From positions 2,790,001-2,854,000 of the forward strand of contig NZ_CP101987.1 of NCBI RefSeq assembly GCF_024508315.1: a stretch of 64,000 nucleotides of DNA, read 5' to 3'. This document shows, one piece after another, positions 10,470 through 22,127 of the stretch. The notes beneath the pieces were generated by a model that did no database searches, was not told the origin of the DNA, and worked only from the letters and a program-made list of their open reading frames with translations. The number at the start of each line of letters is the position of its first letter. Within the stretch, counting starts at the first letter, position 1. The stretch comes from Cellulomonas xiejunii (GTDB lineage Bacteria > Actinomycetota > Actinomycetes > Actinomycetales > Cellulomonadaceae). The position numbers and the translations under genes were made by a program.

Positions 10470-13400
10470 TCACCGTCCGCCGACCCCTCCGCCATGACCA
10501 TGGCCGTGCCCGCGAGGCACCGCCTCGACGAGCACGGCGACCGTCCGAGCAGGCACCACCACCGTGCCCGTCGCCCTGTCGTACGTCGTGCCACGCACGA
10601 CCGCGTCGGTCCCGGAAGCCTGGACCGGCGACAGCGCGTAGGCCCGCCCTGCCAGGGCGTCGACCCGCTGGGTCGTCGGCTCGGCCGAGGCGTTCACGAC
10701 GACGAGCAGCCCGTCGAGCCGACGGTCGACGTCGGTGCGCCAGCGCCGTGCCGACGCGTCCCAGCCGCGCCGGTCGTCCACGTGCATCACCACGACCCCC
10801 GGGTCCGCGTCCGGCCCCGCGCCCGGGAAGGTCAGCTTCTCCTCGATCAGGCGCGCGTCGCCGAGCCGGAACAGGCGCGTCGAGGACCGCAGCTCGAGCA
10901 GCTCGGCGGCCGCCGCCGACGCGGTGGCGATGTCGTCGGACGTGGGCACGAGAGCGGGGTCGGCCAGCAGGGGCCGCTGGTACGACCACTTCGCCTCGTT
11001 GTCCGCCGCCGGTGGCAGGCCGCGGGCGAACCCGTTGGTCTGCCCGGAGAAGTCGAGGACGTTGAACCAGTCCCCCGAGTCGTAGGAGTTGCGGTCGAGG
11101 GACTTGCTCCGCAGCAGGTCGGCGCCCGCGTGCCAGAACGACGGGGTCTGCGCGAGCGTCGCCGTCGCGAGGGACACCGTGTTCATGCGCACCCGGTCCG
11201 CCATGGACGTGTCCTGCGGCAGCTTGAGGTACAGGTTGTCGAACAGCGTCTCGTTGTCGTGGGCGTCGACGTAGGTGACGACCTCCTCCGGGGAGTCGGC
11301 GTAGCCGGCGGGCTGCCCGTTGTAGTCGACCTGGTCACCACGCCGGACGGTGCCGTCGCTCGTCGCCAGCTCGTAGTCGCGCAGGTTGCCCGCCATGCCC
11401 AGCCGGACCAGGTCGGCCTGGTGCTGCACGCGCGCGAGCTGCTCGTCGGGCGTCCCGTTGACCGCCGCACCGTTCGGGTCCGTGAACGCACCCGAGCCGA
11501 AGCCCTGCAGGCGCGGGTCCTCGTCGAACGGGCCTCCGCCGCGCACGGCGTCACGCAGCCGGTCGGAGAAGGTCCCGATGCCGGTGCCGCCGAGCTGCCC
11601 CTGCGTGGCCTGCTCGAACAGCCGGTTGTCGGCCACCTCGCCGAAGTTCCATCCCTCGCCGTACAGGTACACCTTGCGCCCGTCGACGCCGTCGCGCCGC
11701 GGCGTGAGCCGGTCGAGCGCGTCGCGCACCGCCTCCATCGTCCGGCGGGAGTGGTGCCCCATGAGGTCGAACCGGAACCCGTCGACCTTGTGGTCCCGCG
11801 CCCACGTGACGACCGAGTCGACCATCATCTTCTCGGCCAGCGCGTGCTCGGTCGCGACGTTCTGGCAGCACGTCGACGTCTCGACCTGGCCCGTGGCGTT
11901 CAGCCGGTGGTAGTACCCCGGGACCACGCGGTCGAGCACGCTCTTCGCGTCCTGACCGCTCGCCGCGGTGTGGTTGAACACCTGGTCGAGCACCACCTGC
12001 AGGCCGTCGGCGTGCAGCGCGCCGACCATCGAGCGGAACTCGGCGATGCGGGCGCCACCGTGCGCGTCGACGGCGTAGGAGCCCTCGGGCGCGGTCCAGT
12101 GCCACGGGTCGTAGCCCCAGTTGAAGCCGTCGGAGCCCGCGACGGCGGTGACGCACGCCTGCTGCTCGGTCGAGTCCGGCGGCAGCGACGCGAGGTCGCA
12201 GGCCGGGGTGGCCTGGGCGGCGCGGTCCTCCTCGATCGAGGCGATGTCGAACGTCGGCAGCAGGTGCACGGTCGTCAGGCCGGCGTCCGCGAGGTCGCGC
12301 AGGTGCTCGCGCCCGTCGCTGGAGCGCACCGCGAACGCGCCGTACGTGCCGCGCAGGCGCTCGGGCACGGTCTCGTCGGAGATCGAGAAGTCGCGCACGT
12401 GCAGCTCGTAGATGGTCTGGTCGACGGGCCGGACGACCGGCTGCGCCGTGCGCTCCCACTGCCGCGGGCGGTAGCGCCGGTCGTCGAGGTCCACCAGCAC
12501 GCCGTGCGTGCTGTTGAGCGTCAGGGCGACGGCGTACGGGTCGGTCACACGGTTGACCTCGATCTGCCCGGTCGTCGGCGCGTAGACGGTCACCTCCCAC
12601 AGGTAGGCGCCACCGGACCACGACGAGGGCCCGGACGCGGTCCACGACCCGTCCCGCTGGCGCGACGCGTCGGTCCGCACGGGGTCGGCGTCGAGGTCGA
12701 CCGCGCCCCGGCGGTCGGCCGGCCACACGAGCAGGTCGACGTCCTGCGCCGTGGGTGCCCACAGCGCGAGCGACGGGCGACCCTTCGACCACGTCGTGCC
12801 GAACGTCCGCTCGACGGCCTTGCCGCTGTACAGGTCGTCCAGAACCCCGGGCACCTGCACCCCCGTCACGGCCTGGGCGACGTCGTCGGCGTCCGCCTGC
12901 CGCACCAGCAGCTGGCCGGTGAGCAGCCGCTCGACCGTGCGCCGGTCGGCGTCGACCCGCAGGGCGAGGTACCCCTCGAGGGCGGGGAACCGTGCGAGCT
13001 GGTCGGCGGTGAGCCCGCCGGGCACGAGCGTCAGCCCGACGTCGTCGCCGCCCGTGACCTGGCCGTCGACGACCTCGAGCGTGGCCTCGGCGGATCCGTG
13101 CAGCGAGAACCGCAGCGTCGCGGGGTCGGTGCCGATCGCCACGAGCGACGTGGGCCAGGCGATCGTCCGCCGGTCCAGCCACTGCGCGGCCAGCTCACCC
13201 GTGCCGGACAGCGGGGGGTCCGTGACCTGGACGGTCAGCACGTGCGTCGTCAGGTCGTACGTGAACGTCACGGGCGAGCCCCCGGGCACCGTGAACGGGA
13301 TGTCGGCACCGCCGGGCACACCGTCGGCACCGTAGTCCTCGTCCCACGTCAGCCCGTGGGCGACCTTCACGCCGTACGTCCCGGCCGCCAGGTCGGGCAG

Positions 13401-16346
13401 CGTGAACGTCGCGGTGCCGTCGCCGTCACCGTCGACCAGCGCCGCCCCCAGGCACGCAGGGTCCCAGTCCGCCGGGCAGCCCGCCTCGCTCTGGAACGAG
13501 CCCGGCAGGGTGATCAACGCGCCCTGCGCGGACGACGTGGCCTGGTGCGTCGTCGCGTCGTACACGAACGTCACCGGCTGCGGCGCGTCACCCGTGACGG
13601 TGTACGCGAGGTTCGCCCCGCCCGGCGCGCCGCCGGCGCCGTAGTTCTCGTCCCACGTGCCGCCGATCGCGACCTTGTACTCGTAGGAGCCCGGCGGGAT
13701 CGTGAACGTCCCGGAGTACACCAGACCGTTCGTCGAGGTCAGGCGGGCGGCCTCGCAGCCGGGCTGCCAGTCCGCCGGGCACCCCATGGCCGCGTTGTGG
13801 CTGCCCGGGACCGTGACGAGCACGTCCCCCGGGCCGGGCGGCGGTTCGACACCGTCGACCGCGACGCCCACGCTCGCGTACGTCGACGCGGCGCTGCGGT
13901 TCCCCGTGACGTCCTCGCGCACGGCGCGGTACTCGACCAGCGCGCCGGGGGCGAGCCCGGCCACGTCGTGGAAGACGCGCGGGTCGGCCGTCTCGGCCGT
14001 GCCCAGCGGCGTCCAGGCGTCGTCCCCCACCACGCGGTACGCGAACGACGTGGTGGCGTAGGCGTCGTCGGTGCGGGCCGCCACGGGGGCGAGGCCGGTG
14101 AGCGCGGCGCCCGCACCCGGGACGGTCAGCGTGATCGTGTCGTCGCCCGCGGCGACCGTCGCGCCGGCCCGCAGCACCACGGAGCCGTGCGCGGGCACCG
14201 TGAGCTCGACCGTGCCGTCCGCAGCAGCCTCGACGGGCGCGGCGTCGACGACGTCCGTGCCCGAGGTCGCCAGCAGCGGGGTGAACGCCGCGCCGGGCGT
14301 GAGGGTGTCGACCGTGACGACCGCCGGGGCGTCGGCGTTGTTGAGGGCGACGAGGTGCTCGACGTCGTCGTCACCGATGCGCGAGAACGCGTACACCGAC
14401 CCCGCGGCGAGCCGCTCGACCTGGGCACCCGACGTCAGCGCCGGGGTGGTCGCGCGCAGGTCCGCGAGGGCCGCGACGTGCGTGTACAGGGGCGCCGCGG
14501 TGTCGTAGCGGTCGACCGCTCCCGCCGCCGTGCCGTCGAGCAGCGCCTGGTCGGCGTACTGCGCCACCTGCGTGGCGAACAGCGACTGGCGCGCGTCCTT
14601 GTCCTTGCCGGCGAGCGGTCCCTCCCCCACGAACCCCTGCTCGTCGCCGTAGTAGACGACCGGCTGACCGCGGCTGGTGTACATCAGCGCGTGCGCGAGC
14701 CCGGACCGCGCCTGCGGGTCCGCCGCGTCCTTGACGGCGTACCCGATGCGACCCATGTCGTGGTTGCCGAGGAACGTGGGCAGCGCCTGGGCGTTGCTCG
14801 TCGTCGTCGTGTACAGGTCGTCGCTCGCGAACAGCGCCTGCAGGCCGGCGGCCGACAGGCCCGTGGCGTAGTTCGCGGCCGCGGCCTGGAACGAGAAGTC
14901 GAGGACCGCGTTCATGTCGGTCTCGCGCACGTACGGCGCGGTGAGCGCGGCGTCGGCGTCGTACACCTCGCCGAACATGAAGAAGTCCGGGTCGCCGGCT
15001 GCTGCGGCGTGCTCCGAGATCGCGGTCGTGAACTCGTCCCAGAACTCGCGGTTCACGTGCTTGACCGTGTCGATCCGGAAGCCGTCGACGCCCAGGTCGA
15101 CCCACGCCTCGTACACGTCGACGAAGCCGTCGACGACGGCGGGGTGCTCGGTCATGAGGTCGTCGAGGCCGTCGAAGTCGCCGTACGTGACGGACTCGCC
15201 CGTCCACGTCGAGTTCCCGCGGTTGTGGTAGAGCGTCGGGTCGTTGAGCCAGGCCGGCACCTTGCGGTCGGCGTCCGCGGGGTCGACGACCGGCGTGTAC
15301 GGGAACGACGTGGCGGCGTCGAGCTCCGGGAAGTCGTCGCCGCCCGCGACGTCCGCCGGGTCGAACGGGGCTCCCGCGGCGTCGCGGTAGGGCTCGGCCG
15401 ACTGCTCGACGTACGCGTAGCTCCCCTCGGCGTAGTCGATGACGTCGGCCGTGTGGTTGGTGATGATGTCGAAGTAGACCTTGATGCCGCGCCCGTGCGC
15501 GTCGTCGATCAGCGCCTCGAGCTCGGCATTCGTGCCCAGGTGCGGGTCGATGCGGGTGAAGTCCGTGATCCAGTAGCCGTGGTACCCGGCGGACGCGTCC
15601 GGCCCGGTGCCCTGCACCGGTCGGTTGAGGAACGACGGGGTCAGCCAGATCGCCGTGGTGCCCAGACCCTCGATGTAGTCGAGGCGCTCGCGCAGGCCGG
15701 CGAGGTCGCCGCCGTGGTAGAACCCCTTGTCCGTCGGGTCGAGCCCGGTCGCGAGGCGGTCGCCCGTCAGGCCGCCGGTGTCGTTCGACGGGTCACCGTT
15801 GGCGAACCGGTCAGTGAGGACGAAGTACAGCTGCTCCCCCGCGCCGGGGTCGCGCGCGGGGTCGGCGACCAGCGCGGCGTCCGTGTCGGTGTAGCCGCCC
15901 GCCACGTCGACGACGACGGACGTGCGGTGCGTCGAGTCGTCGTAGGTGAACGTCAGGTCGGCGGGCCCGGCGAGGACGAGCGGGGTGTTGGTGCCCCCGC
16001 CGTCCGCGCCGTACGCCGCGTCCCACGTGCCGTCGAGCGCGACCTTCCACTCGTGGGCGCCGCCCGGCACCCGGAACGTCGCCGAGAACCGACCGGGGAC
16101 GTCGGTCGCCGCGAGCGCGGTCGCGCCGCAGGCGGGGTCCCAGTCTCCCGGGCACCCGAGCTCGTCCTGCAGGCTGCCGACCAGGGTGACCGAACCTGCG
16201 TCCGCGGCCGCCGGCGCCCCGAGGGCGACGGCCGCGCCGGAGACGGCGACGGACGCGGCGGCGAGCGCGGCGACGGCCCGCCTCCCCCGCCCGGTGGTGT
16301 GCGGCGTGCGGGGACGGGCTGGACGTGGCAAGGGCGCGCCGACCAT
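10470..16346 (-). CDS. extracellular alpha-amylase/pullulanase, two GH13 catalytic domains
   Basis: A 1958-residue secreted enzyme. Residues 1-49 are a signal peptide. An X25-type starch module (about 50-145) precedes a GH13 amylase domain (about 165-620), with the nucleophile Asp in GVDGFRID (near 426), the acid Glu in FMFGEVYD (near 460) and the Asp in FLGNHD (near 530). Two more X25 modules (about 840 and 940; GCPADW signatures) lead to a pullulanase N-terminal domain, CBM48 and a second GH13 domain (about 1310-1750). That domain has FNWGYDP, VDGFRFDLMGHH, YLYGEGWNFGE and YVDAHDNE. A GH13 accessory domain and a His/Gly-rich tail end the protein. It should cut alpha-1,4 and alpha-1,6 bonds of starch or glycogen. 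The start at 16346 has AAGGAG upstream. A MalR-like operator lies in the leader. Confidence 0.93.
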   Translation of the reverse strand: MVGAPLPRPARPRTPHTTGRGRRAVAALAAASVAVSGAAVALGAPAAADAGSVTLVGSLQDELGCPGDWDPACGATALAATDVPGRFSATFRVPGGAHEWKVALDGTWDAAYGADGGGTNTPLVLAGPADLTFTYDDSTHRTSVVVDVAGGYTDTDAALVADPARDPGAGEQLYFVLTDRFANGDPSNDTGGLTGDRLATGLDPTDKGFYHGGDLAGLRERLDYIEGLGTTAIWLTPSFLNRPVQGTGPDASAGYHGYWITDFTRIDPHLGTNAELEALIDDAHGRGIKVYFDIITNHTADVIDYAEGSYAYVEQSAEPYRDAAGAPFDPADVAGGDDFPELDAATSFPYTPVVDPADADRKVPAWLNDPTLYHNRGNSTWTGESVTYGDFDGLDDLMTEHPAVVDGFVDVYEAWVDLGVDGFRIDTVKHVNREFWDEFTTAISEHAAAAGDPDFFMFGEVYDADAALTAPYVRETDMNAVLDFSFQAAAANYATGLSAAGLQALFASDDLYTTTTSNAQALPTFLGNHDMGRIGYAVKDAADPQARSGLAHALMYTSRGQPVVYYGDEQGFVGEGPLAGKDKDARQSLFATQVAQYADQALLDGTAAGAVDRYDTAAPLYTHVAALADLRATTPALTSGAQVERLAAGSVYAFSRIGDDDVEHLVALNNADAPAVVTVDTLTPGAAFTPLLATSGTDVVDAAPVEAAADGTVELTVPAHGSVVLRAGATVAAGDDTITLTVPGAGAALTGLAPVAARTDDAYATTSFAYRVVGDDAWTPLGTAETADPRVFHDVAGLAPGALVEYRAVREDVTGNRSAASTYASVGVAVDGVEPPPGPGDVLVTVPGSHNAAMGCPADWQPGCEAARLTSTNGLVYSGTFTIPPGSYEYKVAIGGTWDENYGAGGAPGGANLAYTVTGDAPQPVTFVYDATTHQATSSAQGALITLPGSFQSEAGCPADWDPACLGAALVDGDGDGTATFTLPDLAAGTYGVKVAHGLTWDEDYGADGVPGGADIPFTVPGGSPVTFTYDLTTHVLTVQVTDPPLSGTGELAAQWLDRRTIAWPTSLVAIGTDPATLRFSLHGSAEATLEVVDGQVTGGDDVGLTLVPGGLTADQLARFPALEGYLALRVDADRRTVERLLTGQLLVRQADADDVAQAVTGVQVPGVLDDLYSGKAVERTFGTTWSKGRPSLALWAPTAQDVDLLVWPADRRGAVDLDADPVRTDASRQRDGSWTASGPSSWSGGAYLWEVTVYAPTTGQIEVNRVTDPYAVALTLNSTHGVLVDLDDRRYRPRQWERTAQPVVRPVDQTIYELHVRDFSISDETVPERLRGTYGAFAVRSSDGREHLRDLADAGLTTVHLLPTFDIASIEEDRAAQATPACDLASLPPDSTEQQACVTAVAGSDGFNWGYDPWHWTAPEGSYAVDAHGGARIAEFRSMVGALHADGLQVVLDQVFNHTAASGQDAKSVLDRVVPGYYHRLNATGQVETSTCCQNVATEHALAEKMMVDSVVTWARDHKVDGFRFDLMGHHSRRTMEAVRDALDRLTPRRDGVDGRKVYLYGEGWNFGEVADNRLFEQATQGQLGGTGIGTFSDRLRDAVRGGGPFDEDPRLQGFGSGAFTDPNGAAVNGTPDEQLARVQHQADLVRLGMAGNLRDYELATSDGTVRRGDQVDYNGQPAGYADSPEEVVTYVDAHDNETLFDNLYLKLPQDTSMADRVRMNTVSLATATLAQTPSFWHAGADLLRSKSLDRNSYDSGDWFNVLDFSGQTNGFARGLPPAADNEAKWSYQRPLLADPALVPTSDDIATASAAAAELLELRSSTRLFRLGDARLIEEKLTFPGAGPDADPGVVVMHVDDRRGWDASARRWRTDVDRRLDGLLVVVNASAEPTTQRVDALAGRAYALSPVQASGTDAVVRGTTYDRATGTVVVPARTVAVLVEAVPRGHGHGHGGGVGGR

Positions 16347-16406
16347 CGGGACTCCTTCGTCGCGGCACCTCGTCGTGCCGTTGCTCGGGCTGTCGAACGA
16401 CCGTAA

Positions 16407-16430
16407 CAAGTTGCAACAACTTGCAGCAAG
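16407..16430. promoter_or_regulatory. MalR-like operator upstream of the amylase-pullulanase gene
   Basis: CAAGTTG-CAA-CAACTTG (16407-16423) is a perfect dyad. It overlaps a second perfect dyad CTTGC-A-GCAAG (16420-16430). CTTGCAG-type repeats are the known sites of LacI-family maltose repressors (MalR/Reg1) in front of Streptomyces amylase genes. The site lies 61-84 bases upstream of the amylase-pullulanase start, where a repressor could block its promoter. Confidence 0.7.
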
Positions 16431-16585
16431 GGTTTCGGTCATTCCTGGCGCAACGGACGGCGGCACCGCTGCCCCATCCCTCGGCCCCGTTGCCGACCAC
16501 CGACGGGCGGGGCATGGTGGATCCGACGGGCCCCGACCGGCCCGTGGACGGGGACGACGACGTCCCGCACAGGGGAGGCAGCACC

Positions 16586-17893
16586 ATGCGCACGGGCCTG
16601 CGGACCTGGATCAGCACGGGCGGCACCGTCGCCCTGACGCTCGGGCTGGCGGCGAGCGCGGCCGTCGACGTCCCAGGCGGCGGCCAGTCCACGGAGCGGG
16701 GACGCGGCGGCCCGCCGACCGCGCGCAACGTCGTCCTCGTCGTCGGGGACGGGCTCGGCGTCGCCGCCCGCGACGCCATCCGGCTCGCCACCGTCGGCCA
16801 GGACGGACGGCTCGCGATGGACGCGCTGCGACACGCGGGGTGGACGCGCACCGACTCGGCGGACCCCGTCGAGGCCGTGACCGACTCGGCAGCGAGCGCG
16901 ACGGCGTTCGCCACCGGCGTCCGCACCTACAACGGCGCGGTCTCGGTCGACGTCGAGGGGACCCCCGTGACGACGCTGCTGGAGCACGCCCAGCGCGCGC
17001 GCAAGGCCACCGGCCTGGTCACCACGGCCCAGGTCACCGACGCCACTCCCGCGGCGTTCGGCGCGCACGTGGCAGACCGGGCGGACCAGAGCGAGATCGC
17101 CCGCCAGTACGTCGAGGTGACGCGGCCCGACGTGATCCTGGGCGGTGGCGAGGACTGGTGGTACCCGGAGGGCGACGAGGGCGCGCACCCCGACGACCCC
17201 GACGACCCCCGCCCCGAGGTGTCGCGCAGCACCGCCGGTGACCTCGTCGCGCGCGCCGAGGCCGTCGGCTACGACCACGTGACGACGGCCGAGGAGCTGG
17301 CCGCGACGCGGTCCGGCCGGATCCTCGGGCTCTTCGCCAACGAGGAGATGTTCGAGCAGGCACCCGAGGGTCAGGGTGACGAGTACGAACCGACCGTCCC
17401 GCTGGCCACGATGACCGCGAAGGCGCTGGACGTGCTCTCACGCGACCGGCAGGGGTTCTTCCTGCTCGTCGAGGAGGAGGGCGTCGACGAGATGGCGCAC
17501 GCCAACAACGCCGCGCTCGCCATCCGGGCAGGTCAGGCCCTGGACGAGACGGTCGACCTCGTGCGGGACTTCGCCGACCGGCACCCCGGAACCCTCGTCG
17601 TCGTCGTGGGCGACCACGAGACCGGCGGTCTCGCTGTGGAGAACGTCGATGTCGAGGACGAGTCCGGTGACACCGGCAGCACGGAGCCGTCCGTGACGCA
17701 GAGCGTCGAGGACGGCCCCTTCACCGTCGCGGGCAGCGACCTGCAGTTCACCGTCGACTGGACGACCGGCAGCCACACGGGTGGCGCCACGCCCCTGACC
17801 GCACAGGGACCCGGTGCCGACCGTCTCGCGCGCACGCAGCACAGCACGGACGTCTTCGACGTGCTCCGCGACGCACTGGGCGGACGTCGCTGA
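16586..17893 (+). CDS. secreted alkaline phosphatase (PhoA family)
   Basis: A 435-residue exported enzyme that hydrolyses phosphate monoesters outside the membrane. A signal peptide spans about residues 1-27. Metal ligand D55 is in VVGDGLG. The catalytic serine is S101 in TDSAASATAFATG, aligning with Ser102 of E. coli PhoA. Later metal ligands appear in LLVEEEGVDEMAH, GDHETGG and SHTGG. The ATG follows GGGGAGG by 7 bases. It is divergent from the amylase-pullulanase and shares its 239-bp intergenic region. No PHO box could be identified with confidence. Confidence 0.9.
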   Translation: MRTGLRTWISTGGTVALTLGLAASAAVDVPGGGQSTERGRGGPPTARNVVLVVGDGLGVAARDAIRLATVGQDGRLAMDALRHAGWTRTDSADPVEAVTDSAASATAFATGVRTYNGAVSVDVEGTPVTTLLEHAQRARKATGLVTTAQVTDATPAAFGAHVADRADQSEIARQYVEVTRPDVILGGGEDWWYPEGDEGAHPDDPDDPRPEVSRSTAGDLVARAEAVGYDHVTTAEELAATRSGRILGLFANEEMFEQAPEGQGDEYEPTVPLATMTAKALDVLSRDRQGFFLLVEEEGVDEMAHANNAALAIRAGQALDETVDLVRDFADRHPGTLVVVVGDHETGGLAVENVDVEDESGDTGSTEPSVTQSVEDGPFTVAGSDLQFTVDWTTGSHTGGATPLTAQGPGADRLARTQHSTDVFDVLRDALGGRR

Positions 17894-17931
17894 CCCCCCG
17901 CGGCCCGCCCGAGCCGCGGCGTGCGCAGCCG

Positions 17932-19852
<1,921 letters not shown>

Positions 19853-19910
19853 GGGCTCAGCTCCTCGGGAGAACGGTTCCGCGGCCGACGCTGGTCGTCG
19901 TCACGGGGCG

Positions 19911-20465
19911 TCAGGCGTAGACGGCGAACAGGTCGAGCCCGCCGGCAGCAGCGCGCTGGACCATGGCGATCAGCTGCACCAGGTCCTCCTCGTCCTCCGG
20001 ACCCAGGTGACCGCAGTCGTCGGGCAGCCCGCGGGCCACCGCTGCCCGCAGGTCTGCGTTGCTCACCCACCCGACCGACGGGTCGTCCTCCAGGGTGGTG
20101 CCCGCCAGCTCACGGCCCAGCAGGTGCTCGACGAGGCCGCCGCCGAACGTCTCGTCGGCCGGACCGGCCAGGAACGCACGGAACTCCTCCCCGCCGGACG
20201 AGGAGTGCACCAACGCCCCGTACCAGTGCGTCAGGCGGTGCAGGACCGCGACCACGTACGCGGTCGAGTCCTCGTCCAGCAGGCCGCCGGCGGTCGCAGT
20301 CCCCTGCGCGACGCCCTGCGCGATCTCGGACCAGCGGTCGACCACCTCGTCGTCGAGGTCGAACCCGATGGTGGACGCGACGTCCGCAACGGTCAGCGTC
20401 GGCGCCGCCAGCTCCGCGACGACCGCCTCGACCGACCCCACGCGCAGCTCCAACGTGTACCCCAC
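19911..20465 (-). CDS. hypothetical acidic protein
   Basis: A 184-residue acidic cytosolic protein starting MGYTLELRVGSVEAVV. Not recognised as a named family. It resembles the small acidic helical proteins of toxin-immunity neighbourhoods, with a conserved-looking tail (DEEDLVQLIAMVQRAA..DLFAVYA). The GTG at 20465 has GGGAGG upstream. It probably forms a transcription unit with the 277-residue gene downstream. It is separated from icd by a strong terminator, so it should have its own promoter in the 158 bp between them. Confidence 0.6.
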   Translation of the reverse strand: MGYTLELRVGSVEAVVAELAAPTLTVADVASTIGFDLDDEVVDRWSEIAQGVAQGTATAGGLLDEDSTAYVVAVLHRLTHWYGALVHSSSGGEEFRAFLAGPADETFGGGLVEHLLGRELAGTTLEDDPSVGWVSNADLRAAVARGLPDDCGHLGPEDEEDLVQLIAMVQRAAAGGLDLFAVYA

Positions 20466-20622
20466 CTGGCACCACCTCCCGGTCCGACCGCACACCGACG
20501 GCACTGCCGGCACGACGTCCCACCGCGGTCGGTGCGAGCGCCCTCGGCCGACGGCGTCGAGATGGGCATCTGGCGGGCGAGCGTAGCCAAGGGACGCCTC
20601 GGTGCACAGGCCCCCGACGCGC

Positions 20623-20654
20623 GACGGCGCCCTCCCGTGCGGGAGGGCGCCGTC
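20623..20654 (-). terminator. terminator of icd
   Basis: A perfect 15-bp GC stem (20623-20637 with 20640-20654) around a 2-base loop, 15 bases after the icd stop. No U-tract. Confidence 0.85.
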
Positions 20655-20668
20655 CGTGCGAGAGACGC

Positions 20669-21886
20669 TCAGCCCAGGCGCGCAGCGAGGTTCTCGTCGA
20701 GCGCGGCGAGGAACTCCTCGGTCGTCAGCCACGCCTGCGCGGGCCCGACGAGCAGCGCGAGGTCCTTCGTCATCTTGCCGCTCTCGACGGTCTTGATGAC
20801 GACGTCCTCGAGGGTCTCGGCGAACTGCGTGACCTCGGGCGTGCCGTCCAGCTTGCCGCGGTGCTTCAGGCCACCGGTCCACGCGAAGATCGACGCGATC
20901 GGGTTGGTCGACGTCGGCTTGCCGGCCTGGTGCTGGCGGTAGTGCCGCGTGACCGTGCCGTGCGCCGCCTCGGCCTCGACGGTCTTGCCGTCGGGCGTCA
21001 TGAGGACGGACGTCATGAGGCCGAGGGAGCCGAAGCCCTGGGCGACGGTGTCGGACTGGACGTCGCCGTCGTAGTTCTTGCACGCCCAGACGTAGCCGCC
21101 CTCCCACTTCATCGCGGCGGCGACCATGTCGTCGATGAGGCGGTGCTCGTACGTCAGGCCGGCGGCGTCGAAGTCCGCCTTGAACTCGGCGTCGAACACC
21201 TCGGCGAAGATGTCCTTGAACGCGCCGTCGTACGCCTTGAGGATCGTGTTCTTCGTCGACAGGTACACGGGGTAGCCGCGCCGCAGGCCGTACGCGAACG
21301 AGGCACGCGCGAAGTCGCGGATCGACTCGTTGAAGTTGTACATGCCCATCGCGACGCCACCGGTCTCCGGGTACGTCACGACCTGCTGCTGGATCGGCTC
21401 CGAGCCGTCGGCGGGCGTGAACGTCAGCGTCAGGGTGCCGGCGCCCGCCACCTTGAAGTTGGTCGCCTTGTACTGGTCGCCGTGGGCGTGACGGCCGATG
21501 ATGATCGGCTTGTTCCAGCCCGGGACCAGCCGCGGGATGTTGGAGATGATGATCGGCTCGCGGAAGACGACGCCGCCGAGGATGTTGCGGATCGTCCCGT
21601 TGGGCGAGACCCACATCTTCTTCAGGCCGAACTCCTCGACGCGCGCCTCGTCGGGCGTGATCGTCGCGCACTTGACGCCGACGCCGTGCTCCTTGATGGC
21701 GTGGGCCGCGTCGATCGTCACCTGGTCGTCGGTCGCGTCGCGGTTCTCGATCGACAGGTCGTAGTAGCGCAGGTCGATGTCGAGGTACGGGTGGATCAGG
21801 CGGTCCTTGATGAACTGCCAGATGATGCGCGTCATCTCGTCGCCGTCGAGCTCGACGACCGGGCCGACGACCTTGATCTTCGCCAT
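20669..21886 (-). CDS. icd: NADP-dependent isocitrate dehydrogenase
   Basis: A 405-residue TCA-cycle enzyme of the dimeric, eukaryote-like class. It starts [21 protein letters not shown] and has the substrate motif [14 protein letters not shown], the NADP-region motif [14 protein letters not shown] and [12 protein letters not shown]. It converts isocitrate to 2-oxoglutarate and CO2 with NADP+. The ATG at 21886 has AGGAGG about 11 bases upstream. The ORF is open another 372 bases upstream, but that part has no homology to the family. A TAACCT box at 21924-21929 may be its -10. Confidence 0.96.
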   Translation of the reverse strand: MAKIKVVGPVVELDGDEMTRIIWQFIKDRLIHPYLDIDLRYYDLSIENRDATDDQVTIDAAHAIKEHGVGVKCATITPDEARVEEFGLKKMWVSPNGTIRNILGGVVFREPIIISNIPRLVPGWNKPIIIGRHAHGDQYKATNFKVAGAGTLTLTFTPADGSEPIQQQVVTYPETGGVAMGMYNFNESIRDFARASFAYGLRRGYPVYLSTKNTILKAYDGAFKDIFAEVFDAEFKADFDAAGLTYEHRLIDDMVAAAMKWEGGYVWACKNYDGDVQSDTVAQGFGSLGLMTSVLMTPDGKTVEAEAAHGTVTRHYRQHQAGKPTSTNPIASIFAWTGGLKHRGKLDGTPEVTQFAETLEDVVIKTVESGKMTKDLALLVGPAQAWLTTEEFLAALDENLAARLG

Positions 21887-21923
21887 GCGGGGGCCTGCCT
21901 CCTGTGCCGTGGGTGTGGCGGCC

Positions 21924-21929
21924 AGGTTA
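21924..21929 (-). promoter_or_regulatory. candidate -10 box for icd
   Basis: TAACCT on the minus strand, 37 bases upstream of the icd ATG, consistent with a short leader carrying AGGAGG. The -35 box is not evident. Confidence 0.35.
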
Positions 21930-22127
21930 CTCGACGTCGAGAGACCTGCGTGGCTCCATCCGGGACGCCCGCCGCGTGCCCGTGCTCCACCTGCGCACGC
22001 ACAGGCCGGGCTGGCATGCTGTGCTTGCGTAGTTCGCCCCGTTGCCGTCCCACACGCCCACACCGAGGTGCGGCCCGACGACGCGGCACCGACCGGTGGC
22101 TCACCCACCTGACACGACAGGACCGAC

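Noticed and set aside
10494-16406. A 1970-codon open frame on the plus strand opposite the amylase-pullulanase gene
   Set aside because: It is an antisense shadow caused by high GC. The Arg/Val/His-rich translation has no domain, while the minus strand encodes complete GH13 domains.
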